Assembly: GCA_963662175.1 (NCBI GenBank) | Contig: OY759218.1 | Location: 54,753,427-54,817,426, forward strand | Reading direction: 5' to 3' | Origin: Aradus depressus | Taxonomy: Eukaryota > Arthropoda > Insecta > Hemiptera > Aradidae | DNA length: 64,000 nt | Shown: positions 37,769 through 49,400 of the stretch, in pieces | Numbering within the stretch: position 1 is the stretch's first letter | Layout: each line of letters starts with the position of its first letter | The notes under the pieces: generated by a model | What the model saw: the letters and a program-made list of their open reading frames with translations, nothing else | The model's database searches: none | What the model was told of the DNA's origin: nothing | Made by a program: the position numbers and the translations under genes

Positions 37769-40700
37769 CTAGGGACAGATAGAAAATACATTACATTAGC
37801 ACATTACAAGAACTTGGCGAGCACCGGAGCTCCTTCAGCTACCTTCCTAACTTATCGGCTTCTTCGTAATTTTCTGTTATCTACGCAATTTTTATTTCAG
37901 TCTTGCTTTTATCTAAAGACTGTTTAATGTAGCGTTCACTTTTTTTTTTTCTAAATTCTTATTTATGTAACCTAGTAGACCCTACTGACAACGCCATGTC
38001 AAACGGTCAAGACAGGAAAAAAGCAGTCATGTCACCAATTTGTATAAAAATGCATGAAAAGCTTCACTAAAAAGTATGTATACACCTAGATTCTTATATA
38101 TATATTTTTACCTAAATATTGAAACAATTTTTACACGATGTAAAAATATATTCTTTTTTTAAAATTGCCCCACGTTGGGCGCCATTGAAACATCTTTTAT
38201 ATACGGGCTCTTTTAATGAAATTTTCACAAAGGAAAAAACAACAATAAGAGAACAGATATTTTTTTTTCTTTATCTTTAGATTGAAATAAAAAAATATCT
38301 TGAAAGAGAAAAAAAAATACACAGACGGCTGAGAGAGGAACAAATATAAAATTTATTAGCAAATTATGGAACATGGAATGATACCAACTACTTCTAAAAA
38401 TGTTGCCTATTTTATGTAGATTACTTTTCTATCATTATTAAATATACTTTTTTTAAATTTATTTATTTTTTTTTTATGATGATGGCGACTCACGTGTTAG
38501 TTGCTTCTTTTTTCTTTGTTTCTTTCTGCGGTATCGTCCAAAGTCTTCTTATAGGAAGATGCCCTCCTGTCCCCTTCACTCTTCAATCTTCCTCTTAGTC
38601 TCCTCCAAATCTTCTCCATGCTTCCCCTTTGCTCCTCCTCTCATCAGTTGACTCCTGATCCCAAAAAAACTCGGACTGGACTCTCAGTCACACCACAAAG
38701 AATGCATCAGTCTTTCCGACTGCTCTCAACCAACTCGACTGCCCCCAATCAACTCGACTGCTCCCAATCAACTCCACTCGGCTTCTGGTCCAACCTGTCT
38801 GTCGCCATCCCTTCTCCCACTCCCTTGACCTCCCAGTGTTGCCTTCCTTCGTGTTATATAAATTTCTTATGTTTTATTATTTTGTTTATTTGTTAATAGT
38901 GTTTTCTTTTATTTATTTTTTTTAATATTATATAATTATTTTTATCTATATTTAATATATTACCCCCCTCCTATTCCTATATGTTACAATATATTGTGAC
39001 GGTTCGAACGACCTGTCACATGCTGGAAACCCAGGAAAAAAGGTAAATTAAAGTAAGATAAAAGAAATAATTATAACTGAATGTATAATTTGAATAATTT
39101 CAAATTTGAACATTTAGGCGGGAAGGAGAAAATGTACTATACGTGTTTTTTATGAATATTATAATTGTTTCAATAAATAATTAAAATATAGTATAGAAAA
39201 ATTTATAAAATAAAACTAAATAATAAATAAATATTGATAAAATGAAAGGCATAAGAAGAATAGTATAATACATTTATCCACGGTGAGATTGGAGAGGGGA
39301 GGAATACATGTGACGAAGATGAACGGACAGCAGAGTTTTAGCCGAACCAATGTTGAGTTCCCAACTCCGGTCTTTTGGACCGAATATATTCCAAATTTGT
39401 TATTTCACATATAGTAGTTCCCCACGTTACTTTCCTCCTGGAACAGCACCGAGTATGGACCCCCATTGACCATAGGATCGGACTGGAAATATAGGATGCA
39501 ATTGATATCTTCGGATGAACCTCATGAACTTTTAGGATGATGGCTGAAAAGCACATGGTGGAGAGAGGCTGACTAGACGATTTATGACTGGAGGAGGAAT
39601 CATTTTCACCAGGAAACCACCAACTGGATAAGTAGTACACTTTATCCATAAAAAAAAAAAGTCAACGGTCAATAACTTAATTTTTTTTAAATGCCTGAAA
39701 TGTAATTTCTGATAAAACGTTTAAATTCATAAAAGTCAAATAAATAGTCATAAGAGTAAATTCATATGTCCTATCTCAGTATTGGTAGCTTATTAACAAT
39801 TTTTATGATGTGCGGTTTGTTGTATTTTTCATAGTTTCTTTCAAAAAGGTTATAAAAAACTTCTATCATATTATTGTCATGAAAAGATATTAAAATACAC
39901 TGATGTTAAATTTATGTAATCCGTTTATTTTTATGAATCGCCCTTTTTCAATATTTATATTTATTAATATGTCTGTATTAGCTACAGAAACAGGTAAGAA
40001 GGAATCTGTATCTGGTATGTTTACCCTCTCCTTACAAGAACCCACGATTTAAATAAAAATTAGAACCCTGAGAATATTTGAGGAGCAAACATTCAAAAAA
40101 GGATATGTCCAAAAAAATAAGAAATGAGATAAATAGCTGTTCTAACTGGAATTTTACCGCGCTTTTATAATATTAACTCGGTTTTTTGAAAAAAAAAATT
40201 TGTCCCGTGAATATCCAAGGTTGTTTTATAGGGCTTTAATCAAAACCAAACTTGTCCAAAGAGCGTTTTCATGCAAACCCAGTTTTGTCCATCTAGACCA
40301 ATCATTGTGCTTGCTGATAGGTAGGTTTCAATAGTGCAGGTATTGCTTGTTTTTGTCAATTTTTCTCAAAATTTTATTGTTTCTTGGTTTCTTTTATTCT
40401 TTTTTAATATAATCATTTGATTAAAATGGACATTTTTACAGACAAATCTCTTTTTGAAACTTTGCTCCTCATTTATAGAAGTACCCATAGTTGGTTGTCT
40501 CAATATATATACATATATACCTAGATATATAATACCTATACAGATCTGGAAAAGGGTATGCATATGCATGAGGCGTCGTTTCACGAGGCCCTTAGGTTTT
40601 TATCTGAAAGGTGAAAAAACCTAGAGCATGCCGACGTTCGGATGGTCCCCAGCCTGTACGGTTTCAGGTATTTGTTTAACTATTAATTGATTTAATTTAG

Positions 40701-40865
40701 TAAACAACTGTTTTTTTTTTTTACGATATGGAGTTATAAACTCCAAATCTGGCATGGATTAGCTCTTAGATCACTTTTAATTCGAAAAATTAAAAAAAAA
40801 AAAATTTCGACTGTTCAATGCCCGAAAAAAATTGTTGTCTTTATTTGGTTTCTCTTGATGAGTAT
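37769..40865 (-). other. No further exon seen; probable Islet gene intron
   Basis: AT-rich sequence with oligo(T) runs and no ORF of protein-like composition on either strand. CCAACTCGACTGCCCCCAAT-type short duplications occur near 38730-38775. The palindromic TGTGACGGTTCG/ACCTGTCACA near 38995 could be a transposon end without partner. Confidence 0.45.
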
Positions 40866-41240
40866 AGATAAAACCCATGAGTGAATCACCGGCTATGTAC
40901 TTCCCCAGCGCAAATTAAATTTTCGCTCTCCCTCTAAAAACCAATCCTCCTGTTTGGCTAAAAGTCAATAGTTGACTTACACAGGAACTCTGAATCCTCA
41001 TTCAAAATTTCGTGTCGATACATTCATTATATCCGCATTTATTCGGGTTTTTGAGTTGAACTTCCCTCATCGGATCTCCTTCTTTCCTTCGGCCAATTTC
41101 GCTGAAAACTACTATGTACATGTCAGCTAGTGTCGATACACTCATTACATGGACAGTTATTAAGTTGTCTGGTATATTATGTGGGATCACTTCTGAATTT
41201 TCCATGTAATGGGAAAAAGTGTTTCTCAATTGGAGGAATG
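40866..41240 (+). repeat. R1 dispersed repeat copy
   Basis: Starts GTGAATCACCGGCTATGTAC with TTCCCCAGCGCAAATTAAAT, and has TTTCGTGTCGATACATTCAT and TTCGGCCAATTTCGCTGAAA. The 3' part is replaced by unassigned sequence near 41200. Confidence 0.7.
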
Positions 41241-41689
41241 GCAGTTCAGAGTGTATCGGCTTTCAATGTTGTATTGTATTGTCCAGTGTTGTGTTGTGTC
41301 ACTGATGTGGATCCAAGATGGGGTCTAGACTGGTCCGACAACCTGCCTTCTTGCTCCCCACCACTCTCTGTCCTTCTTCTCTCTCAACTCCGCCACAAAA
41401 TATCTCTTTCAATGGCCAAACCCATAAAAGTCTCCTATTGAGAGGGGGAGCGGGCATGGCGGCACTAGTCACACTCCAAATGAAGATCATGACAAGGTGT
41501 GACTGACTGCCAGCTACTTGGCAAGGCCAATGAGGAGTCCATCTACCTGCCTGCCGTTCAAGGAACAGATCCATCGTATCACTATAAAATAAAATGCCAC
41601 TTGTCACATGCGTTCTCCCTCTGAGACCATAGTAGGGTCAGGGCCTCACTTAATACTTGGGTGTACCTCCTTATTTGCCAGCATTTTCA

Positions 41690-41812
41690 AATCCATACTT
41701 CGGCCCTCCCCATTTTACTTGCCCAGCTATACCAAGTATAGACCAAGTTATGTAATCGATCAGAAATTTGATGTTGAGTTTTCACCGGAATTTCGTGTTT
41801 TCTGACCCCATG

Positions 41813-41848
<36 letters not shown>

Positions 41849-42060
41849 GTCGGTGAAATACCGGCTATCTTCTTCCCCAGAACGAATTAATAAATTACAT
41901 TTTCGCTCTCTCTCCAAAGCCAATGATCCGCTTGAGCTAAAACACAATACTTGATTACATAGTTGCTTCTGAATCCTCATATTAAATTTTGTGTCGATAC
42001 ATTCATTATATCGGCAGTTATCCTGTTCACAGACACACACACATACATAGACACACAGGA
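41690..42060. repeat. Two R1 pieces facing each other across a poly(A) run
   Basis: 41715-41815 is a reverse R1 end (CTTGCCCAGCTATACCAAGT, then GTTGAGTTTTCACCGGAATT). After about 28 A residues, 41848-42060 is a forward R1 start (GTCGGTGAAATACCGGCTAT, CTTCCCCAGAACGAATTAAT). Confidence 0.65.
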
Positions 42061-42299
42061 TGAGGTAGTATGTGTGTGGTAGGAAGCACTCTAGCTTGAA
42101 GAGCAGACCAGGGTTCTAGACCGAGTCGAAAGTCTGAACTACGTCCAGAAAGGCAGTATCTCTTGTGCTTCAGGGAAGAGATGCTGTCCACGATGCGAAG
42201 ATCCTGCTGTACAGCAGTCATGGGTTCGGAAGTCGAATTGGTGGTCAGACATGATTTGTTGGGTTCAAGGATAAGATATATTATTTTTAGGATTTTGTT

Positions 42300-43310
42300 T
42301 TCTAGAATTTTCGAACGATTTTGGGCAACAAGCTTAACGAGTGAAAGGAGCTAGGAATATTGGGTGGTGTGCCCGGTTTGGGAATGAGTATTATAATAGA
42401 AAATTTCCATATGGAGGGGAAGTGGTCGGTTCGGAGGACGCAGTTATAGATAAAAGTCAGAAAGGGGATTGTTTTACGAAGGATTTTACAAGTGATGAGG
42501 TCATACCCCGGAGATTTCTTTGTTGGTAAGGACTGAATGACATCCATGACATCGGAAGATTGAACAGGTTTCGGAGATGAGGAAGGTAGAAGCGGAGAAT
42601 CGAGAAACTTCTCTACTTTGGATGATTTGAACAAAGTATCAGGATGTAGGGTGAATGTTTTGCGGAGGTGAGAAGCAAAATGATGCGGCCCATGAACCAT
42701 CTTTTTCGCGTCGAATAAGATGGGAAATGTTTTGGTATTTGAGGATTTTTCTTGTTGCGGTCCATAAGTGATTTGTCATCGGTAGACAAGAAGGAAATAT
42801 ATGAATTATACTGTTCCAAGCGATAGGATCAGAGTCGCTGATTTGAGAAGACGAGATAGTTGAGTTGGTTTGGCGGTCGGTGAGATAGCGTGACCTCTGC
42901 CATGTGGCTCGAAGAAATAAGATCAAGGATGTCTTGTGGAGGGAGATGGGAAAGAAGACTACCAACCACTCTCCTGGATTAGGGTATTGAATTGGTTAAC
43001 GGCTTCGTCAAGTTCTACAGGGGTTTTAAGGGATATATTGAGATTGATGGAATAACTTTTCAGAGTAATCTGGAAAAGATTCCAATCAACAGGGTGGCAT
43101 GATATGGAAGGAGGGGAAGGAGACTTGCATACATAATACTAGGAAAATAGGGCGGTGATCTGAGGATAGGTCATCAAGACGAGAAACGTTCGAATGAAGA
43201 GACCTGTGCCACAACAACAACAGACGAAAAGGTCCAACAGGTCGGGGAGTCTGTTGGAATGGCCAGTATAGGAGAATTGGGTGATAGGTAACACTACGTA
43301 ACAAAAATGA
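42300..43310 (-). pseudogene. Jockey-like LINE pseudogene (endonuclease end to early RT)
   Basis: On the minus strand a frame near 43150 reads SRLDDLSSDHRPI, the SDH motif at the end of the APE-type endonuclease. Linker-like frames follow, and 42302-42700 reads HFASHLRKTFTLHPDTLF, SSDVMDVIQSLPTKKSPG and YDLITCKILRKTIP, then IWKFSIIILIPKPGTPP, the first RT blocks (in the family: KAPG-D-I and K-A-I-LIPKPGK). The rest of RT is absent beyond 42300. Several stops and frame changes break it. It is probably the same general lineage as the Jockey insert at 33.5 kb but represents its 5' half, so the two do not overlap. Confidence 0.75.
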
Positions 43311-44149
43311 TTTATGTTTATTTCTTGGTGTTTAGTGTATGAAAGTAATGTGCTGAACGCGAATATGCCATTCATTTTTTATAGATGTCGATTCTTTTCA
43401 ATATTTTAACGCTTTTTTAATCATTTCAAATTTACCGTTTTTTCTAGCAATAATTGTTGTTTCAAACTAATCACCAGTAGATGACTCTAACGTGGTGTTC
43501 CAACTTTATCAATATAAAACTGGAAGGCTTCAATATATCGACTTCTATAACAAACCAACAATATATTGATAACCTTTCCTCCTTCTACGTGAGAGTGCAA
43601 CTTTTAATTAGTAAAACAAATATCGAAAATTTCTTAAAATCGGAAATTTTCTATATCGCGACTTTAAATGAAAAATGCCTTGGATAGCTGGGTACACTCC
43701 TCACGGGAAGAACGGTTACAAGTTCCTAATGTGTAGTTGTCACCAGTAATTAATAATAATTAGTTACTGTTGCCAACTTGAAGAAGCATGAGTGGGGGGG
43801 AAATGGAATGAATCAAACTTAGAACTGTAACATATTTATTTAATAAGAACAAAACATATTTACAAAAACAATTTAATTTATTAATGGGCGTATGTCTGAA
43901 GGACTTAATTATAACTTAACAACGAGGTACCTCGATAATATATTCCTGGATGGGTGAGATTGTCCGCATCTCGGTGTTTGTCTTGTACTCGGGAAATGTC
44001 TGATATCATTAACATCCGAACACCACAGCGATCACGAAATTACATATTTGGTATCGCACTGAATTTATGTCAGACTTAGAGGGCAGAAAATTGTAAGTTC
44101 ACCTCTTTAGATATAATTAAACTTGAGCTAAAAACTTTAAAGTAGAGCT
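43311..44149. other. No gene seen
   Basis: AT-rich sequence; the open frame at 43481-43687 lacks recognisable motifs. No repeat or TIR pair was found. Confidence 0.45.
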
Positions 44150-44345
44150 GACGTGACCTGCCGGGCACCACTCTGAACGTAGATTGTTTCACTCACATAT
44201 TAAAACTGAACTGTGAAATATAAAAGAGACGTGACCTGCCGGGTCTAGGCGTGAACGAGGAACGAAATCCCATATTAAAACTGAACTGTCAAATATAAAA
44301 TAGACGTGACCTGCCGGGCACAGGCATGAAGGAGGACTGATCTCT
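44150..44345. repeat. About 75-bp tandem repeat, 3 copies
   Basis: ACGTGACCTGCCGGG occurs at 44151, 44229 and 44304, with TTAAAACTGAACTGTSAAAT between the copies. Confidence 0.85.
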
Positions 44346-44564
44346 GAGCAGGGTGAGTTTCTTGATTTTCTGGTGGTGGGGACGAGTCCCGAACATCTCA
44401 TTGGCTGTTCGTTCCCGCCCAATTTACTTCCAGCCAATCACCGATCACTGGTTGCTTAAGTCTCTTCTGTGAAAAGCAGATGTGCCATCCGCGTTGGCCG
44501 TTCATGCAGCTCCGGACGTAAACAATTATCTCCATCCTTCCTTTCATCTATATCCTTTGTCCCT

Positions 44565-44895
44565 GGTTTCGCTTCTAGCGATCGCGATTCTCTCGCAGGC
44601 ATCGCTAGTTCCGAGCATGTTCTTCTAAATGAAATTATCTTCAATTCAACTCCAAATGACCCACAATTCGCTCTTGTTTCGCTCCTAGCGATCGCGATTC
44701 ACTCGCAGGCATCGCTAGTTCCGAGCTTATTCTTCTAAATGAAATCCACTTCAAATCAACTCCAAACGACCCAAAATTCGCTCTTGTTTCGGACCTAGCG
44801 ATCGCGATTCACTCGCAGGCATCGCTAGTTCCGAGCATATTCTTCTAAATGAAATCCTCTTCAAATCAGCTCCAAGTGGCCTCGATTCGCTCGTA
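44565..44895. repeat. 110-bp tandem repeat, 3 copies
   Basis: CTAGCGATCGCGATTC followed by CTCGCAGGCATCGCTAGTTC begins at 44575, 44685 and 44795; each is followed by TTCTTCTAAATGAAAT. Frames across the array show no known domain. Confidence 0.9.
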
Positions 44896-45089
44896 GTGTC
44901 ACTGGTCCTTGCTGTATAATAATGACAATAATTGTCCATAGGGTAGACATGCTACAATATATCGATATAACATCGATGTTTTCACAAAATGTCTTCCTGT
45001 TTTTGTGAGTGTAGATGCAGTTATATGGTTATAAGTAAAATTGATTGTTGTCTTTTAACGTAAAATGTCATCATCCAGAAATTGTAAAT

Positions 45090-46275
45090 TGCCAGCAGAC
45101 ACGTTTTGTTATGCTTACAAATGGACAGCAAATCATACAGAATTACTATCTCAACTACCGGAAGAGCTTCGAGATTCACAAGAATTAATTTAATTTGACC
45201 AGCATGCTAAGGTAAAAGCCTTAGGTTTATTATGGTCTCCAAAATTAAACATATTCACATTCAATATCAATACGACGGAATCCTTAATGCATAAAATCAC
45301 AAAACGTCAAATTCTGTCAACAATTGCACAAACTTTCGACCCTTTAGGCCTGTTAGGACCTATCACATTTAAGGCCAAATTGTTAATGCAAAAACTGTGG
45401 CAGCTTTCATTGACGTGGGATGAATTTATTACAGAGCATTTACAGACTGAATGGAGTCAATTTTATCAATATTTGAATTCAATAAACAATCTTCACATTC
45501 CTAGACGGCTTATTCCTAATACAAAAACAATCACAGGAGAGATAGATGGTTTTTCTGACGCTTCAATGTCGGGATACAGCGCATGCATATAGCTGAGAAC
45601 AATAAATGAAAACCATCAGGTTTCAGTAAACCTAATCGTCTCAAAATCTAGAGTTGCGTCTCTAAAAACAATATCACTACCACGCCTAGAGCTATGTGGC
45701 GCTCTTCTCCTGGCTCAATTGATGAAGGTCACAGCACAGCTCTTTATATAGAAAATCTAGAGTTGCGCCTCCAAAAACAATATCACTACCACGCCTAGAG
45801 CTATGTGGGCGCTCTTCTCCTGGCTCAATTGATGAAGGTCACAGCACAGCTCTTTATATAGAAAATCATGAAACTTTTTATTGGTCTGATTCAACGATTG
45901 TCCTGTCGTGAATCAATTCAGCCTCATCCCACTGGACTACTTTTGTGTCTAACAGGATAGCCAAGATCCAAACATTAACAAGTGTATCACATTGGAGGCA
46001 TGTGAATGACATCGACAATCCTGCAGATATGAATTCTAGAGGCCTCATGGCGTCAGAACTTATTAACAACACATGTTGGTGGAAGGGACCACCGTGGCTG
46101 TCTGACAATGCAAAATTGGGCAGTCAACTCTCTAATAGCACCTTTACTACGATCGTTGAAGACCACCTTCCTGACAAGCGCAAGGGAGTTTTCATGCTGA
46201 TCACAATGAACCAAGAACCCAATAGAGTTCTCAAGGTGATAGGTAGGGAGTCAAGCATGAACAAATTAATTAGAG
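45090..46275 (+). pseudogene. BEL/Pao pol pseudogene (RT end, RNase H, start of integrase)
   Basis: The frame starts with KWTANHTELLSQLPEELRDS, a stop, then KALGLLWSPKLNIFTFNI, KRQILSTIAQTFDPLGLLGP and GFSDASMSGYSACI, the RT thumb and RNase H region of Pao elements. A later frame (45878-46300) has FYWSDSTIVL, WRHVNDIDNPADMNSRGL and WWKGPPWLS, the end of RNase H and the run-up to integrase. A tandem duplication of about 109 bp (45643-45751 and 45752-45861) and several stops make it non-functional. It stops at the hAT fragment near 46279. LTRs, gag and integrase are not seen. Confidence 0.88.
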
Positions 46276-46278
46276 TGA

Positions 46279-46760
46279 TCAGTAGCGGCGAGCGGAGTCT
46301 AAAATTGGGGGGGGGCAAAGCCACCGGGGGGTCTGGGGGGTATGGAATACCCCCCAGCTGACGGGGGGTCCGGGGGCCCTCCCCTGGAAAATTTATTTAA
46401 AAATTGGTGCAATTTAGTGGGTTTTTAAAGCGATCTAGATACACAATTTTGTATCAGCACACTTAGTTTTATTTATTAAAACACCTAGTTTACCTGAAGT
46501 TACTAAAGAACTTACTCTATACAATTTTTTGTACCATATCACACAACAATATGGTTGTGTGGAAAAAGTTCAGACTTTTTGTTTTAAAACAATGTTAAGC
46601 GTCTGTTCTTCCGCCTACCGTACACTAAGTTGAGGTCCATCTTCTCAATGGCTAACATCGCACAGTGCGTCAGCCGGTCTTGAAGCATGGTGTTCCGTAA
46701 ATAACTTTTTACTCTTTTCAACACACTAAAAGGCTATTTTGTTCTTTGTAACTTCTTTAT
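46279..46760 (-). pseudogene. hAT element 3' fragment with dimerisation-domain relic
   Basis: On the minus strand, residues like SVLKRVKSYLRNTMLQDRL and THCAMLAIEKMDLN (46610-46740) match the C-terminal hAT dimerisation motif (RVKTWLRSTM...RL..LA...I). It then runs to a terminus that on the plus strand reads CAGTAGCGGCGAGCGG, a CAG-starting hAT end. The poly(G)-rich subterminal block (46305-46380) is typical of this group. The rest of the element is missing. It lies against the BEL/Pao pseudogene. Confidence 0.6.
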
Positions 46761-47445
46761 TACATCATGCACCATTATGATTCATGATGATCATTATCAA
46801 TAAATAAATATTTCATTTACATTTTTGAGGCAGTCAAATGTTAAATTTGAAAAAACCATTTAAGTGCTCTTGATTTCGTAAACAGTATACATGAAAAAAT
46901 AAAGTTTACTATAGAAATGGGGGGAATACCTTAAACTTTTTAGACCTAAATTTAAAAATAATAAACAATAAACTAGAATACAACATTTACAGAAAACCAA
47001 CAACCACAGACTCCATCATACACAATACATCAAATGCTCCCACAACACACAAACATGCAGCATTATATTCACTACTTCACAGAGCCTACACAATGCCATT
47101 AAACGAAGACAACAGAAACACAGAGTTAGGCATCATTAATAATATAGCTAAAGAAAACGGATACAATAGTCACATTATTGATAAGATATGACGTAAAGTC
47201 ATAAACAGAATACATTTAAAAGACATTTCAAAATTAGACACAACAAATAGTACAGGGACTAAAAAATGGGTGGGATTACCGTATTTTGGAAAAATTTCAG
47301 AACAGATAGGAAATATACTTAAAAAAGAGGACTTTTGGGTAAATATGAAGATGGCTGATGTAGTGAGAAGTGATTATTTCGCAGGATGTCAAAAATAAGG
47401 TAGTCTGACCTCTCACAGATTTTTTATTTAAGTAAGCTAGCCGGC

Positions 47446-47469
47446 TTTCGAGGTTTCCCTCATCATCAG
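47446..47469 (-). ncRNA. Hammerhead ribozyme-like core, left arm of copy 3
   Basis: Minus strand: CTGATGA, helix II GAGG/CCTC closed by a GAAA loop, then GAAAG and CCGGC. It is the mirror of 47715-47738. Confidence 0.62.
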
Positions 47470-47714
47470 GCAGTCTGATAAAAATTTGAATAAACTAAAT
47501 AATAAAAATAAATAAATAAAAATCTACAACAAACATTAACAATTTAAAATATCATGGATGGGGACAGACGAGTAATTCCTGTCCACCATCTGAGATGGTG
47601 GACAGGAATAACTCGTCTGTCCCCATCCATGATATTTTAAATTGTTAATGTTTGTTGTAGATTTTTATTTATTTATTTTTATTATTTAGTTTATTCAAAT
47701 TTTTATCAGACTGC

Positions 47715-47738
47715 CTGATGATGAGGGAAACCTCGAAA
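47715..47738 (+). ncRNA. Hammerhead ribozyme-like core, right arm of copy 3
   Basis: CTGATGA (47715-47721), helix II GAGG (47723-47726) and CCTC (47731-47734) with GAAA tetraloop, then GAAA (47735-47738). It is followed by GCCGGC, which can form a tiny helix III or pair in a dimer, and CTA as a possible NUH cleavage triplet. Confidence 0.65.
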
Positions 47739-48429
47739 GCCGGCTAGCTTACTTAAATAAAAAATCTGTGAGAGGTCAGACTACCTTATTTTTGACATCC
47801 TGCGAGACTTTTGGGTAGGTTTCAGAACTAATAATACTATATACAAACATCTCAACACTTAGGACAAAATAAAAACAGAAGAAAAGAGCGGGGTTTACCA
47901 ACTAAAATGTAGTTCTTGTAATTTTGTTTATATAGGTCAAACCGGGAGACAATTTAAAGATAGGGTAAAGGAACACGTATCAGAAATAGGGCTAAACACC
48001 GACGCATCATATAACTCAGTAAAATCAACATTCGCACAACACACCAACGAAAACAAACACCATTTCGACATAAATACAGGCATACAATACCTACATTTTT
48101 GTGACAAAGGTACATTACTCAACTCACTGGAACAACTAGAAATAAACAGAGCGCTACAAAAAGGGAATTGTATGAACGATCAGACCAATCTCAAATACTC
48201 ACCCCTTTTATCGCCAATAATATAATCCTCCAGTCTCTGTGTATACGTACTTACTCTCTCAAAAACTGTATATTTTATTTTATAAAATTTTTTATTTTAT
48301 TTTTATTCATATACTAGCAGTAATACCCGGCGTTGCCCGGGGAACTTTGACTTTTCTACTAATATCTCCTATAAGTCTTTTAAATTCTTCAACAGTACAT
48401 TCATGATGTTATAATTTTCAATTATTCAT

Positions 48430-49400
48430 ACGGAATGAGGCTTATAGTCCTTCAACGTCAAACACCCCAGCTAGTAAGTTCTTAGGACCCCTGGGCATCA
48501 CAGCTAGTATGCGTCTTTCAACGGCGGAAACCACAGATAGTGAATACTTAGCATCGCTGGACATCCTAGCCAGTGCGTACTTAAGAACGCTATTGACCGC
48601 AGCTAGTAAATGCCTTGCAACAGCGGACCCCACAGCGAATACATAGTTACTACTACTACATGTGAAATTCATGCCAATCCGCTTACCCTTTAACAGTACA
48701 TTCATGATGTTATAATTTTGAATTATTCATACGGAATAAGGCTTATAGTCCTTCAACTATAGAAACGCTAGTAAGTTTTTAGGACCCCTGGGCATCACAG
48801 CTAGTAAGTGCCTTGCAACAGCGGACCCCACAGCTAGTACGTAGTTAGAACCACAGGGCATCACAGCTAGTATGTGTTCTGCAACGGCGGACCCCACATC
48901 TAGTACCTACTTAGAAACGCTGGGCATCACAGCTAGTATGCTTTTGCAACGACGGACCCCACAGCTAGTACGTTTTTAGGAACGCTGGGCCCTACAGATA
49001 GTAGGTGCCTTGCAACTGCGGACCCCACAGATAGTATGTAGTTAGAACCACAGGGCATCATAGCTAGTATGTTTTGCAACGGCGGACCCCACAGCTAGTA
49101 CCTACGTAGTTAAATACGCTGGGCCACACTGCTAGCGCCTTGCAACAGCAGACCCCACAGCTAGTACGTAATTAGGAACGCTGGGCATCACAGCTAGTAA
49201 ATGTCTTGTAGGTGCCTTGCAACAGCGAACCCCACAGCCAGTACATAGTTAGGAACGCTGGGGCTGAGCACTACAGCTAGTAAGTGCCTTGCAACAGCGG
49301 ACCCCACAGCTAGTACGATATTAGGAACGCTGGGCATCACAGCTAGTAAATGTCTTGCAACAGTGAACCCCACAGCGAATACATAGTTACTACTACTACA
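48430..49400 (-). repeat. B-type array of Helitron H2a
   Basis: 66-bp dimeric units with CAGCTAGTA half-unit starts. Some are truncated or mutated, so sense frames are short (48442-48705, 49194-49433). A second 3'-tail-like piece (ACAGTACATTCATGATGTTA) at about 48697-48770 shows an internal duplication of the tail. Confidence 0.85.

Larger units (their letters stand above)
47342..47805. mobile_element. Palindromic element with hammerhead-like cores, copy 3, inside the Penelope ORF
   Basis: A 464-bp foldback is flanked by an exact 12-bp duplication, GACTTTTGGGTA (47330-47341 and 47806-47817). Arms of about 200 bp (47385-47595 and 47610-47803) are nearly perfect inverted repeats around a short hinge containing CACCATCTGAGATGGTG. 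Both arms carry hammerhead cores on opposite strands. No protein. It cleanly splits the host Penelope reading frame. Confidence 0.9.
46925..48222 (+). pseudogene. Penelope-like element pseudogene (RT thumb to GIY-YIG), split by an insertion
   Basis: The plus strand reads FLDLNLKIINNKLEYNIYRK and PTTTDSIIHNTSNAPTTHKH, the conserved end of Penelope RT. The linker ends GLPYFGKISEQIG and KKEDFWV. The frame is cut at 47341 and continues in register after the insertion: GFRTNNTIYKHL, a stop, then GVYQLKCSSC and NFVYIGQTGRQFKDRVKEH. That is the GIY-YIG nuclease with its Cys-x2-Cys motif, to TNLKYSPLLSPII. Two in-frame stops (near 47189 and 47861) are the only breaks apart from the insert. The 5' RT region is absent. 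The family integrates by target-primed reverse transcription with the GIY-YIG nick. Confidence 0.92.

Noticed and set aside
38618..38896. 92-codon frame in the presumed Islet intron
   Set aside because: The composition is Ser/Thr/Pro low complexity with no domain and no splice context that links it to the LIM exon.
38990..39020. TGTGACGGTTCG...CCTGTCACA as an LTR edge
   Set aside because: It is an imperfect short palindrome only; no second copy, PBS or coding sequence was found nearby.
41130..41607. Overlapping frames on both strands at 41.1-41.6 kb
   Set aside because: No recognisable motif on either strand, and the frames fall partly within an R1 copy.
44469..44939. Frames over the 110-bp tandem repeat
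   Set aside because: They are repeat translations with no domain.
46279..46295. Resemblance of AGTAGCGGCGAGCG to 28S rRNA
   Set aside because: The match is only about 14 bp and is better explained as the CAG-starting end of a hAT element whose C-terminal coding relic lies next to it.
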